Shown here piece after piece: positions 15,704 through 23,898 of a stretch of 40,301 bases of DNA (its first letter is position 1; every line of letters starts with the position of its first letter). The DNA is taken from positions 1-40,301 of the forward strand of contig NZ_JAFMTW010000032.1 in assembly GCF_017329615.1 (NCBI RefSeq), in the 5' to 3' direction. The DNA comes from Alicyclobacillus suci. GTDB lineage: Bacteria > Bacillota > Bacilli > Alicyclobacillales > Alicyclobacillaceae. Below the pieces are notes generated by a model that saw only the letters and a list, made by a program, of their open reading frames with translations, did not search any database and was not told where the DNA came from. A program made the position numbers and the translations under genes.

Positions 15704-17749
15704 ATGTTGACGATGGACAAATTGGCTGGATTAGAGGAACTGGTCACGAGGTCAAACAAACTCGGCGCCGATAGGAGTGTGTGCAATTGGGGAGGTGGCA
15801 ACACGTCTGTAAAGTCGAAGGCCATCGACCATATGGGCCGCGAAATTAACGTGTTGTGGGTGAAGGGCAGCGGCTCAGATTTGGCGGAGGCGACCGAGCG
15901 GAGTTTTACAGCGCTTCGCCTGGACGAAGTACTGCCCCTCTTTGAACGCGATACCATGTCCGATGAGGAAATGGTCTCGTACCTTGCACAGTGCATGCTG
16001 GATAGCAAGCATCCGCGCTCTTCGATTGAGACGTTGCTACATGCGTTTATCCCGTATCCCCATGTTGATCACACCCACCCGGATAGCATCATTTCGCTTT
16101 GCTGCAGTGATAATGGGCGCGCCATTGCCGATGAGATATTTGGTTCTCGTGCGGTTTGGGTTCCCTATATCCGCCCAGGGTTTCAGTTGTCGAAGATGAT
16201 TGGTGAGGCCGTGCGAAATCACCCTGAATGCGAATTGGTGCTCATGGAGAAACACGGTCTGATTACCTGGGGCAACACCTCCGACGAGTGCTATGCGAAC
16301 ACTATACGCATCATTGAAGAAGTCGCCGATTATATCGCAACACGGGTACAGCCTGACAACTTGTTTGGTGGAGCGAAATACGACGTGTTGCCGGAGAATG
16401 AGCGCACCGAGATTGCTGCTGCGGTGTTGCCAACCATTCGCGGGACGGTGTCTGAGTATCAACATGCCATCTTGACGTATGACGCGGGGGACGATTTTCT
16501 GCAGTTTGTATGCAGTCACGATGCCGGGACATTGTCACAAATCGGTGCGGCTTGTCCGGACCATCTCGTGCATACCAAGCGCAATCCTCTTTATGTCGAT
16601 TGGGACCCAAGGACGAAAGATGTCACGCTGTTAAAAGAGCAACTCCGGGCCCAATTGAAGGCGTATAAAGAAGCGTACATCGCGTACTACGAAAAAAATG
16701 TCGATCTCGACGTCCCCATGCACGACCCGTATCCGCGCATCATTCTGATTCCGGGAATTGGCGCAATTGGAACGGGTAAGAACAAAAAGATGGCGAACGT
16801 GGCGATTGCGCTGTATCGACGCGCCGTGTCTGTGATGAAGGGCGCGACAACACTGGGGAACTTTGTGTCACTCGGCGAAAAGGAATCGTTTGACGTCGAG
16901 TATTGGCCGCTTGAATTATACAAACTCTCACTTGCTCCGCCGGAGAAGGAATTGGCGCGCAAGGTGGCGTTGATTACCGGTGGCGCTGGCGGGATTGGCG
17001 GGGCTACGGCTCGCAGAATGGCGAGTGAAGGGGCTCACGTCGTGTTGGCCGACTTGGCGTACCCATCTGCTGTCGAGTTGGCTGGGCAAATCAATGCGGA
17101 ATTCGGCGAAGGAACGGCTATCGGCGTGTTGCTCGACGTCACAGACGAGGCGAAAGTGGCAGCGGCATTTCGCGAAGCGGTGCTGGAATACGGCGGAGTG
17201 GATATTTTTGTCTCGAATGCTGGACTCGCCAGTTCCTCTCCGCTCGTCGAGACATCGTTACAGGATTGGAACCGCAACATCGACGTTTTGGGCACAGGGT
17301 ATTTCTTGACGAGTCGCGAGGCGTTTCGGGTGATGATAGAGCAACAACTGGGCGGGTCCGTGATTTTTGTGACGTCGAAGAATGCGATTTACGCCGGCAA
17401 AGACGCTGCAGGATACAGTGCGGCCAAGGCGCTGGAGGGACACCTTGCGCGCTGCTTGGCGGTTGAGGGCGGGGTGCATGGGATTCGCGTCAATGCTGTT
17501 CTGCCGGATGCGGTGTTGCAGGGATCGAATATATGGAACTCGGCTTGGCGGGAAGAACGGGCCCGCGCCTATGGGATTGCACCGGATGAATTGGAAGCGC
17601 ATTATCGCAAACGTACGTTGTTGAACGTGAACATTACTACGGATGACATTGCACAAGGCATTTTATTCTTTGCCTCGCCCAGATCTGCGAAGACGACCGG
17701 TTGTATGTTGACGATTGATGGTGGGGTGGCGGCCGCTTTTCCGCGGTAA
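15704..17749 (+). CDS. rhaEW: bifunctional rhamnulose-1-phosphate aldolase / short-chain (lactaldehyde) dehydrogenase
   Basis: This 681-residue fusion matches Bacillus RhaEW (YuxG). Residues about 1-410 are a class II aldolase domain (CNWGGGNTSVKSK, LWVKGSGSD, HTHPDSIISLCCSD with the metal histidines, MEKHGLITWG). It splits rhamnulose-1-phosphate into DHAP and L-lactaldehyde. Residues about 418-681 are a short-chain dehydrogenase with the NAD loop T425GGAGGIGG, VSNAG and the catalytic YSAAK pair Y571/K575, which would oxidise the lactaldehyde to lactate. The start is ATG 15704 with AGGAG 9 nt upstream; ATG 15713 is an alternative. Fusion keeps the reactive aldehyde within one polypeptide (inference). 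Confidence 0.95.
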   Translation: MLTMDKLAGLEELVTRSNKLGADRSVCNWGGGNTSVKSKAIDHMGREINVLWVKGSGSDLAEATERSFTALRLDEVLPLFERDTMSDEEMVSYLAQCMLDSKHPRSSIETLLHAFIPYPHVDHTHPDSIISLCCSDNGRAIADEIFGSRAVWVPYIRPGFQLSKMIGEAVRNHPECELVLMEKHGLITWGNTSDECYANTIRIIEEVADYIATRVQPDNLFGGAKYDVLPENERTEIAAAVLPTIRGTVSEYQHAILTYDAGDDFLQFVCSHDAGTLSQIGAACPDHLVHTKRNPLYVDWDPRTKDVTLLKEQLRAQLKAYKEAYIAYYEKNVDLDVPMHDPYPRIILIPGIGAIGTGKNKKMANVAIALYRRAVSVMKGATTLGNFVSLGEKESFDVEYWPLELYKLSLAPPEKELARKVALITGGAGGIGGATARRMASEGAHVVLADLAYPSAVELAGQINAEFGEGTAIGVLLDVTDEAKVAAAFREAVLEYGGVDIFVSNAGLASSSPLVETSLQDWNRNIDVLGTGYFLTSREAFRVMIEQQLGGSVIFVTSKNAIYAGKDAAGYSAAKALEGHLARCLAVEGGVHGIRVNAVLPDAVLQGSNIWNSAWREERARAYGIAPDELEAHYRKRTLLNVNITTDDIAQGILFFASPRSAKTTGCMLTIDGGVAAAFPR

Positions 17750-17781
17750 TCAAAGTGCATGTCGATGGGAGGCATTGAACG

Positions 17782-19011
17782 ATGAGTCAATGGAGCGACC
17801 GGGCGTACGCATTGTTTGAGGAACAGCAGCGGGATCGAGGAATTGATTTGGCATGGGTGAAGGAGAAGCTCACCGGTCTACAGATTGAGACGCCGTCGTG
17901 GGGATACGGGGATTCTGGGACGCGGTTTAAAGTGTTTCAAAAAGTGGGTGTCCCGAGGAATCCCTATGAAAAATTCGACGATGCTGCAGTGGTTCATCGG
18001 TTGACAGGGGCGTGTGAAGCGGTGGCGATTCACATTCCCTGGGATAAAGTGAGTGATTATCAGAAACTGAAATCCTATGCAGAATCGGTTGGTTTGAAGA
18101 TTGGCGCTGTCAATCCGAATTTGTTTCAGGACGATGACTACATGTTGGGCAGCGTGACAAATGCCAATCCGTCGATTCGCAGGAAAGCTGTTGAGCATCT
18201 CTTGGAATGCGTCGATATTATGAGGCAAGTGGGTTCAAACGCATTGAGCCTGTGGTTTGCTGATGGTACGAACTACCCCGGACAAGGGCACTTGCGCCGC
18301 CGTAAGCGGTGGTTGCAGGAGGCGCTGGAGGAGACGTATCGGGCGCTATCTCCGGATATGAAAATGTTGATTGAGTACAAATTTTTCGAACCGGGATTTT
18401 ATCATACGGATGTCGCTGATTGGGGTATGTCATTTCAAGCTGCGCAGAAACTCGGACCGCAGGCGGAGGTGTTGGTCGATACGGGACACCATGCGCTTGG
18501 CACGAATGTTGAGCACATTGTCTCCTATTTGTTAGACGAAGGGAAGTTGGGTGGCTTTCACTTTAATAGCCGGAAGTACGCCGATGATGATTTAATTGTG
18601 GGGTCTAGCAACCCGTATGAGTTGTTCTTGATTTTCTATCAAATCTTGGATGCGCATCTCGATGAGGATGTCAAGGTGCGTGAAACGGCGGAGAATATCG
18701 CATACATGATTGACCAGAGTCACGCGATTGAGCCGAAGATCCCAGCGATGATTCGCTCTATCTGCAACATTCAGACGCAGTATGCGAAGGCATTGCTGAT
18801 TAATCACGCCGAACTCAAGGAGAAACAGGAGAACAATGACGTGTTAGGCGCGGAGAATGTGCTGCGCACTGCGTTTGAAATCGATGTGACCCCACTGTTG
18901 CTCGCTGTGCGCGAGGAAAGAGGATTGCCGCCTGATCCGATGCGTGCGTTTTTGGAGAGCGGCTACCAGGAGCGGATTGCACAGCGGGGGGTAGGCGGCA
19001 GCAGTTGGTGA
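17782..19011 (+). CDS. rhaI: L-rhamnose isomerase, RhaI type
   Basis: The 409-residue TIM-barrel sugar isomerase converts L-rhamnose to L-rhamnulose. It follows the Pseudomonas stutzeri-type RhaI family rather than the E. coli RhaA family. Features are the conserved PSWGYGDSGTRFKVF near residue 33, metal-binding IEYKFFEPGFYHTDVADWG near 193, VDTGHHALGTN near 233, and GFHFNSRKYADDDLIVGS near 255. GGGAGG precedes ATG 17782. No RhaM mutarotase gene is present in this cluster. The end of the operon is marked by a large hairpin at 19039-19089. Confidence 0.94.
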   Translation: MSQWSDRAYALFEEQQRDRGIDLAWVKEKLTGLQIETPSWGYGDSGTRFKVFQKVGVPRNPYEKFDDAAVVHRLTGACEAVAIHIPWDKVSDYQKLKSYAESVGLKIGAVNPNLFQDDDYMLGSVTNANPSIRRKAVEHLLECVDIMRQVGSNALSLWFADGTNYPGQGHLRRRKRWLQEALEETYRALSPDMKMLIEYKFFEPGFYHTDVADWGMSFQAAQKLGPQAEVLVDTGHHALGTNVEHIVSYLLDEGKLGGFHFNSRKYADDDLIVGSSNPYELFLIFYQILDAHLDEDVKVRETAENIAYMIDQSHAIEPKIPAMIRSICNIQTQYAKALLINHAELKEKQENNDVLGAENVLRTAFEIDVTPLLLAVREERGLPPDPMRAFLESGYQERIAQRGVGGSSW

Positions 19012-19038
19012 TTGGTTTTTTGAACGAAAAGCTCTATT

Positions 19039-19089
19039 GGCGCAGCGGTGGAGAGGAGCGAAAAAGGCTTCTCTCCTGCTTGATGCGCC
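19039..19089 (+). terminator. large hairpin at the end of the rhamnose operon
   Basis: GGCGCA (19039-19044) pairs with TGCGCC (19084-19089), and GGAGAG (19050-19055) pairs with CTCTCC (19071-19076). No T-run follows, so it may act as a weak terminator or an mRNA-protecting structure. Confidence 0.45.
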
Positions 19090-19156
19090 GGGTTACGCCG
19101 CGAAGATGAACGTCTGCGCGACTCGGGCTATCAGTAGCTCAAACATTCCGTTTTGT

Positions 19157-19217
19157 TTTGTTTATGTATATTTATTTTTATTTATCTGTTTACTTATGGT
19201 TTATATCGCCGTATAAT
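19157..19217 (+). promoter_or_regulatory. promoter and operator-like element of the MFS transporter gene
   Basis: TTTACT (19189-19194), a 17-nt gap and TATAAT (19212-19217) make a good sigma-A promoter. Just upstream, TTTGTTTATGT (19157-19167) is the exact reverse complement of the element next to the rhaB promoter (14108-14118), and both are flanked by T-rich ATTTTAT-like repeats. Shared control by one regulator is inferred. Confidence 0.6.
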
Positions 19218-19298
19218 GTCTCGTGTAGTTGTTGTATTTGTTTGTTTTCTTTTGCTGGCAGTGAGACGTTCCTTCTTGTTCTGGGCCTACACCCTTTA

Positions 19299-19312
19299 TG
19301 TAAGCGTTTTTC
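19299..19312 (+). promoter_or_regulatory. candidate cre site (CcpA)
   Basis: TGTAAGCGTTTTTC matches the Bacillus cre consensus TGTAANCGNTNNCA for its first twelve positions. It lies downstream of the transporter promoter and 42 nt before the start codon, a position suited to carbon-catabolite repression by blocking elongation. Confidence 0.4.
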
Positions 19313-19354
19313 TGACAGCGTGCAGGGGATATCATGAAAAGAGGTGTACAAGAA

Positions 19355-20716
19355 ATGGCTGATTATAACGCCGTTGTCGCTGAAGATGACCATCCCGTAA
19401 CCAGACAGCAGTGGAAGTGGACTGCTGTCGCTTCGATGGCAAATTACATCGATGCGGGATCTATTGTCGCAGGTGGATCCGGGTTGACCCTTTGGACAGC
19501 GCAGTTTCACATGGGCAACACGCTTGTTGGAATGCTGGGTGCGTTTAGTTCCAATGCAATTTCCGCTGGCGTCGGCGCGCTCATTGGCGGGCGAATTTGC
19601 GACGTCTATGGAAGGAAGAAGATCTATGCGTGGGACTTGTTGGTATACGCGTTCGGAATTCTCTGGATTGTCTTTGCGATGAAAGCCTGGATGCTCTTTG
19701 TTGGGTACGTAATTGTTGGACTTGCCGTCGGGGCGGACGTTCCGGCCTCTTGGACGTTGATTGCGGAGCTTGCACCGCGAAAGTCGCGTGGAAAGTTAAG
19801 CGGTTTCGCGCAGGTCTTGTGGAATATGGGCCCAGTCATCACCTTATTGTTAGCGCTTGCTTTGTCTCGTCTGGGGCTACTTGGGATTCGATTGCTGTTC
19901 GTTCACTTACTAATTCTTGCTATCATTACTTGGTTTATGCGCAGAGGCGTTGTCGAGTCTGACCGGTGGAAAGCTGCCGTGCAAACAGAACGAAAGTCGC
20001 ACCCGTCGCGTCGCGTGTCGAATGTGCGGGAACCTCGACGAAGCGGGTTCCGGGAATTGGTCTCGTCTCGAGCGAATGTGGGCGCACTGGTGTTCTGTAT
20101 CTTGATGTATGGGTTATGGAACCTCGTGGCAGGCACCAACGGTTTCTTTTTGCCGTATATTTTGCAGACCGTTGGGTCAGAATCGCAGGCGACAAGCGTT
20201 GAGCTCCAGTGTTTCAACTTCTTATTGACGGTACTTGCGACCATTCTCGTCTTTATGCCATTGAACGATCGCGTGAATCGCAGACTCTTGTTTACCATCT
20301 CATCGGTGCTTCAAGTGGTCGCATTTCTTCTATTTGTGTTCTTCCATTTAAATACGTGGATAGCACTTGCGAACATCATCCTCTATGGAATTGGCTTCGG
20401 TTTTGGGCAACAACCATTCTTCCAGCTTTGGTCTGGTGAGTTATTCCCGACGCGGTTGCGCAGTACTGCACAAGGTTTCATGTTTGCGGTCGTCCGTATT
20501 GGTCTTGGGCTGTGGAGTTTTGTGGTGCCCGTACTGACGGCCACCGGGTTCCACACGTTGGCGTTAATCCTCACATTGATGCTTGTCGTCAGCGGGCTTA
20601 TTGGTATTATTTTCGCACCCAAAACGGAAGGGAAATCGCTTGAACAAATCGAGGCAGAGCGGTCCAAGGGCGCTTCTCCCCTATCGTCGAGCGATTATGT
20701 GTCGCCGTCGAACTGA
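19355..20716 (+). CDS. MFS sugar-porter-type transporter, probable L-rhamnose uptake
   Basis: The 453-residue protein has about twelve transmembrane helices. The loop 2-3 signature is GGRICDVYGRKKIY, the central LAPRKSRGKLSGF motif is present, and the C-terminus APKTEGKSLEQIEAE is typical of sugar-porter MFS members. Its place between the rhamnose isomerase and the rhamnose-type regulator makes L-rhamnose the likely substrate; it is unrelated to E. coli RhaT. ATG 19355 is preferred, with AAGAGGTG 8 nt upstream; an upstream ATG at 19334 has a weaker RBS. Its own promoter and a cre-like site precede it, and a hairpin terminator follows. Confidence 0.88.
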   Translation: MADYNAVVAEDDHPVTRQQWKWTAVASMANYIDAGSIVAGGSGLTLWTAQFHMGNTLVGMLGAFSSNAISAGVGALIGGRICDVYGRKKIYAWDLLVYAFGILWIVFAMKAWMLFVGYVIVGLAVGADVPASWTLIAELAPRKSRGKLSGFAQVLWNMGPVITLLLALALSRLGLLGIRLLFVHLLILAIITWFMRRGVVESDRWKAAVQTERKSHPSRRVSNVREPRRSGFRELVSSRANVGALVFCILMYGLWNLVAGTNGFFLPYILQTVGSESQATSVELQCFNFLLTVLATILVFMPLNDRVNRRLLFTISSVLQVVAFLLFVFFHLNTWIALANIILYGIGFGFGQQPFFQLWSGELFPTRLRSTAQGFMFAVVRIGLGLWSFVVPVLTATGFHTLALILTLMLVVSGLIGIIFAPKTEGKSLEQIEAERSKGASPLSSSDYVSPSN

Positions 20717-20747
20717 CGAACGGATTTGTGACGTGAAAATGGAAGGT

Positions 20748-20787
20748 GAGACACCCTATGAATGTAGGGTGTCTCCCATTATCTTTT
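20748..20787 (+). terminator. hairpin terminator after the transporter
   Basis: GAGACACCCTA (20748-20758) and TAGGGTGTCTC (20765-20775) form a perfect 11-bp stem with a 6-nt loop. It is followed by a moderately T-rich stretch ending in CTTTT. Confidence 0.68.
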
Positions 20788-20819
20788 CAAAAATAATGGG
20801 TAGAACTGGAGGGGTATGG

Positions 20820-21182
20820 ATGATTGGTAAGACGACATGGGTGATTGCGGATGGGTATCTACCTACGAATAGCACCGGGAACCAGGTGAGTCACGAGGCG
20901 GTTTGCGTATTAAACCTGACCGCAGATGAGGCCGTCATCCAGCTGACGGTGTATTTTGAAGATAGAGACCCGCTAGTAGGGTTCACTTGCTTGTGCGGTT
21001 CGCAAAGAACACATCACATTCGTTTGGACCGATTGGCCAATGACGCTGGAGAGCAGATTCCACGTGGGGTTCCCTATGCATTGAAAATCGATTCCACCGT
21101 GCCCGTTATCGTGCAACACAGTCGTATGGACACATCGCAAGAGGCGCTCGCGTTGTTTACGACGATGGGGTATTCGGGATAA
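20820..21182 (+). CDS. sensory rhodopsin transducer (ASRT, PF07100) family protein
   Basis: The 120-residue protein matches the Anabaena sensory rhodopsin transducer family, a beta-sandwich that forms tetramers. Diagnostic stretches are TTWVIADGYLP, SHEAVCVLNLT, AVIQLTVYFEDRDP, RTHHIRLDRLAN and IPRGVPYALKIDSTVPVIVQHSRMDTSQ. No rhodopsin gene is in the window. Family members without rhodopsins are often found beside carbohydrate genes and are thought to bind small ligands such as sugars. Here it sits between the transporter and the DeoR regulator, so a sugar-sensing or sugar-handling role in rhamnose use is inferred. ATG 20820 follows GGAGGGG (20808-20814). The longer open frame from 20583 overlaps the transporter and is rejected. 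Confidence 0.88.
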   Translation: MIGKTTWVIADGYLPTNSTGNQVSHEAVCVLNLTADEAVIQLTVYFEDRDPLVGFTCLCGSQRTHHIRLDRLANDAGEQIPRGVPYALKIDSTVPVIVQHSRMDTSQEALALFTTMGYSG

Positions 21183-21281
21183 GATAAAATGAGAGATTGG
21201 GGTCTTTGGACCCGGTTGGAAGTAGACTGGGAGTTGCGCTTTGCTAGCGTTCTCAGTACATCAGAGAAGGGAAGTTAGCCA

Positions 21282-22040
21282 ATGTTGCCTGCAGAACGAC
21301 ACAGGGCAATTGTGCAACTCGTCAATGCGAAGGGGAGCATCCGGGTCAAGGAATTGAGCCAGATGTTTGACGTCACCGAAGAGACGGTTCGGCGCGATTT
21401 AGACATTCTCGAAGGAGAAGGAAAACTGCGGCGGAGTCACGGCGGTGCTGTTTGTATAGATCCTGAACAAAACGAAACTCCGATAGTCGAGCGCGAATCC
21501 GAGCATGTTGTGGAAAAGGAAGCGATTGCGCGCGAAGCGCTGAAGTATATAACTGCGGGGGACCGTATTGCGCTCGATGCTAGCACGACCGCTTGGCACG
21601 TCGCGGTGGCGATGCCGAATATTCCGCTTACGGTCTTGACGAATTCCTTGAAAGTGGCGCTTGAATTGGCGAATCGCGATAAAATTGAGGTGATTTCGAC
21701 CGGTGGTATTTTGCGTTCGACATCGCTGTCCTACGTGGGGCCGATGGCAGAAGAGTCGCTGGCTCGCTTTCATGTGAATAAGGCGTTTGTGTCCTGCAAA
21801 GGACTGCATACGGAGTACGGATTAAGCGAGTCGAACGCACTACAGGCGTTGGTCAAGCGCAAAATGATTGAAATTGCGGATGTGGTATACGTCTTGGCGG
21901 ATCACAGTAAGATTCAAGTTCAGGATTTTACGCAGGTTGCTGGCAACGGTGACATCGATGTCCTGATTACCGACGCGAGTGCGCCGCGGGATGTGATTGA
22001 CGAGTTTTTATCGATGGATATCAAAGTGCTCCAAGTGTAG
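21282..22040 (+). CDS. rhaR: DeoR/GlpR family transcriptional regulator, probable rhamnose regulator
   Basis: The 252-residue regulator has an N-terminal DeoR winged helix (residues about 6-57: RHRAIVQLVNAKGSIRVKEL, EETVRRDLDILEGEGKLRRSHGGA). A DeoR-type sensor domain follows, with RIALDASTTAWHVA, VLTNSLKVALEL, VISTGGILRSTSLSYVGP and VLADHSKI. Such proteins sense phosphorylated sugars; by position and by analogy to Bacillus RhaR (YulB), rhamnulose-1-phosphate is likely. The AT-rich repeats before rhaB and the transporter are candidate targets. A cre-like TGCTAGCGTTCTCA lies at 21242-21255, just upstream of the start. Confidence 0.9.
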   Translation: MLPAERHRAIVQLVNAKGSIRVKELSQMFDVTEETVRRDLDILEGEGKLRRSHGGAVCIDPEQNETPIVERESEHVVEKEAIAREALKYITAGDRIALDASTTAWHVAVAMPNIPLTVLTNSLKVALELANRDKIEVISTGGILRSTSLSYVGPMAEESLARFHVNKAFVSCKGLHTEYGLSESNALQALVKRKMIEIADVVYVLADHSKIQVQDFTQVAGNGDIDVLITDASAPRDVIDEFLSMDIKVLQV

Positions 22041-22079
22041 TGCAGTCGATTGTCCGTATGTAGAAATGATATTCATTTG

Positions 22080-22144
22080 TTTACGATGCTTTTAGATCTC
22101 TTTTACAAACTTTTCGCACGAATTCAATAAACGGCCAGTATCCT
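22080..22144 (+). promoter_or_regulatory. PhoP box (four tandem repeats) and promoter of the phosphoesterase operon
   Basis: Hexamers TTTACG (22080), TTTAGA (22091), TTTACA (22102) and TTCGCA (22113) are each separated by exactly 5 nt, giving an 11-bp period. Each matches the Bacillus PhoP repeat TT(A/T/C)ACA at five or six of six positions. Four such repeats on the coding strand upstream of a phosphoesterase gene are the standard layout of a PhoP-activated promoter. A possible -10, TATCCT, is at 22139-22144. Confidence 0.7.
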
Positions 22145-22194
22145 CCTATCTGAGAGACAAATCTAGCTTTTCGGAGAAGAGGGGACATAGCGTC

Positions 22195-23844
22195 ATGCGT
22201 TATCGATTCAAGCAACCCGTGGCCGTTCTCGCAAGTTTTGCCGTGGCTGGTTCGTTGTTGGCAGCTGGTGGTGTGACTGCCTTTGCGTCTTCATCCAAGT
22301 TGTCGACGCCTGCGCAAAAGCCGAGCCCGCAAAGTAATCCGAAGGTGGTCACTGGGGCAAGCACGACCACGCCGATTCAGCACGTGGTCGTCATCTTTGA
22401 TGAAAACGTTTCGTTCGATCACTATTTCGGAACCTACCCTGTCGCCGCCAATCCAGCTGGGGAGCCCAAGTTTAAGGCGGCTGCCGACACGCCAAGCGTC
22501 AACGGCTTGAGCGGTGCGCTGTTGACCAACAACCCAAACGGGGCAAATCCGCAGCGACTTGATCGCAGTCAAGCGGAGACCGCTGATATGGACCATGGTT
22601 ACACGCATGAACAAGAGGCGATGGACGGCGGTTTGATGGATCAGTTTGTCAAGTATGGCGGCAGCGGATCAGATGTCGTGATGGATTACTACGATGGCAA
22701 TACGGTGACAGGTCTTTGGAATTATGCGCAGCACTATGCGTTGAATGATAACTCGTTCGGCACCACCTTCGGTCCTTCGTCGCCGGGGGCTATCAATCTC
22801 GTCGCCGGATCAACCCATGGAGCAGTAGCCTACTCGGCCAACGTCGACCAAAACGGGCAGCCAATTGATGGAGATGTGCTTGCCGGAAAAGTCGGCAATG
22901 GCACGTTGTATAGCGATGTTGATCCCTACTACGACAAGACGTCTTCGGGCAACACGGTGGCGATGACAGGTAAGAATATCGGTGATTTGTTAAATGCCAA
23001 GAACATCACGTGGGGCTGGTTTGAAGGCGGCTTCCGCAATAGCAGTGAACAGCACACCAACGTCGGCAACGACACCTCGACAGATTATATTCCACACCAC
23101 GAGCCGTTCCAATATTACAAGTCTACAGCAAATCCTGAACACTTGCCGCCGTCTTCCGCCAAGATGATTGGGAAGACAGACCAGGCGAATCACCAGTACG
23201 ACCTCACCGACTTCTGGACCGCAGCCGATGCTGGCAACCTCCCAGCGGTCAGTTTCTTGAAGGCGCCAGGTTATGAAGATGGACATGCAGGATATTCTGA
23301 TCCGCTGGATGAGCAGACGTTCCTGACGAATACCATCAACCAACTTGAGCAGTTGCCGACGTGGAAGAGTACCGCCATTATTATTGCTTATGACGATTCG
23401 GATGGTTGGTATGATCACGTGATGCCGCCCGTCGTCAATCCGTCGAATGACCCGAACGCCGATGCGCTCGACGGCCAAGGGAACGCAGGTACGCCGAAAC
23501 CAGGTGCCTATCTCGACAGAGCCGGATATGGCCCGCGTTTGCCACTGCTCGTCATCTCTCCGTACGCCAAGCAAAACTACGTGGATAACACGTTGACGGA
23601 TCAGACTTCCATCCTCAAGTTCATTGAAGACAACTGGAAGTTGGGGACGATTGGAGATCAATCGATGGACGCCGTCGCAGGTTCGTTGGACAACATGTTC
23701 AACTTCTCGAAGCCGACTGCGAGCACGCTGTTCTTGAATCCAAGCACCGGTGAATCTGAAACTATGAGCCAAGCGAAGACGCAATTCGCCGCTTACTTAA
23801 AACAGCTGTACGCTGACGCGAAAGTTCCTCAGCCGAAACAGTAA
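22195..23844 (+). CDS. secreted phosphoesterase family protein (phospholipase C / acid phosphatase AcpA-like)
   Basis: The 549-residue protein has a Sec signal peptide (basic MRYRFKQ, hydrophobic core, probable cleavage after AFA near residue 31) and a phosphoesterase domain (PF04185). Metal and catalytic signatures are FDEN (69-71 region) in FDENVSFDHYFGTYP, the NSFGTTFGPSSPGAINLVAG stretch near 185 that carries the candidate nucleophile, and YDDSDGWYDHV (399-409). The family includes bacterial phospholipases C and AcpA-type acid phosphatases; which phosphate ester is cut cannot be read. Upstream PhoP boxes support expression under phosphate starvation. Only 54 nt separate it from the first multicopper-oxidase gene and no terminator is seen, so co-transcription is likely. 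Confidence 0.9.
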   Translation: MRYRFKQPVAVLASFAVAGSLLAAGGVTAFASSSKLSTPAQKPSPQSNPKVVTGASTTTPIQHVVVIFDENVSFDHYFGTYPVAANPAGEPKFKAAADTPSVNGLSGALLTNNPNGANPQRLDRSQAETADMDHGYTHEQEAMDGGLMDQFVKYGGSGSDVVMDYYDGNTVTGLWNYAQHYALNDNSFGTTFGPSSPGAINLVAGSTHGAVAYSANVDQNGQPIDGDVLAGKVGNGTLYSDVDPYYDKTSSGNTVAMTGKNIGDLLNAKNITWGWFEGGFRNSSEQHTNVGNDTSTDYIPHHEPFQYYKSTANPEHLPPSSAKMIGKTDQANHQYDLTDFWTAADAGNLPAVSFLKAPGYEDGHAGYSDPLDEQTFLTNTINQLEQLPTWKSTAIIIAYDDSDGWYDHVMPPVVNPSNDPNADALDGQGNAGTPKPGAYLDRAGYGPRLPLLVISPYAKQNYVDNTLTDQTSILKFIEDNWKLGTIGDQSMDAVAGSLDNMFNFSKPTASTLFLNPSTGESETMSQAKTQFAAYLKQLYADAKVPQPKQ

Positions 23845-23898
23845 TGAACCAGGAATGAATAACTCATCACGCGGCGAATTTTGCGAAGAGGAGTGCGA

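Larger units (their letters stand above)
19012..19354 (+). other. intergenic region between rhaI and the MFS transporter
   Basis: No gene is supported. It holds, in order, a large hairpin (19039-19089), an AT-rich element shared with the rhaB promoter (19157-19187), a promoter (19189-19217), a CcpA-like site (19299-19312) and the RBS AAGAGGTG (19339-19346). Confidence 0.6.

Noticed and set aside
22990..23784. 264-codon minus-strand ORF opposite the phosphoesterase
   Set aside because: Antisense shadow of a strongly supported secreted enzyme; no RBS or family match.
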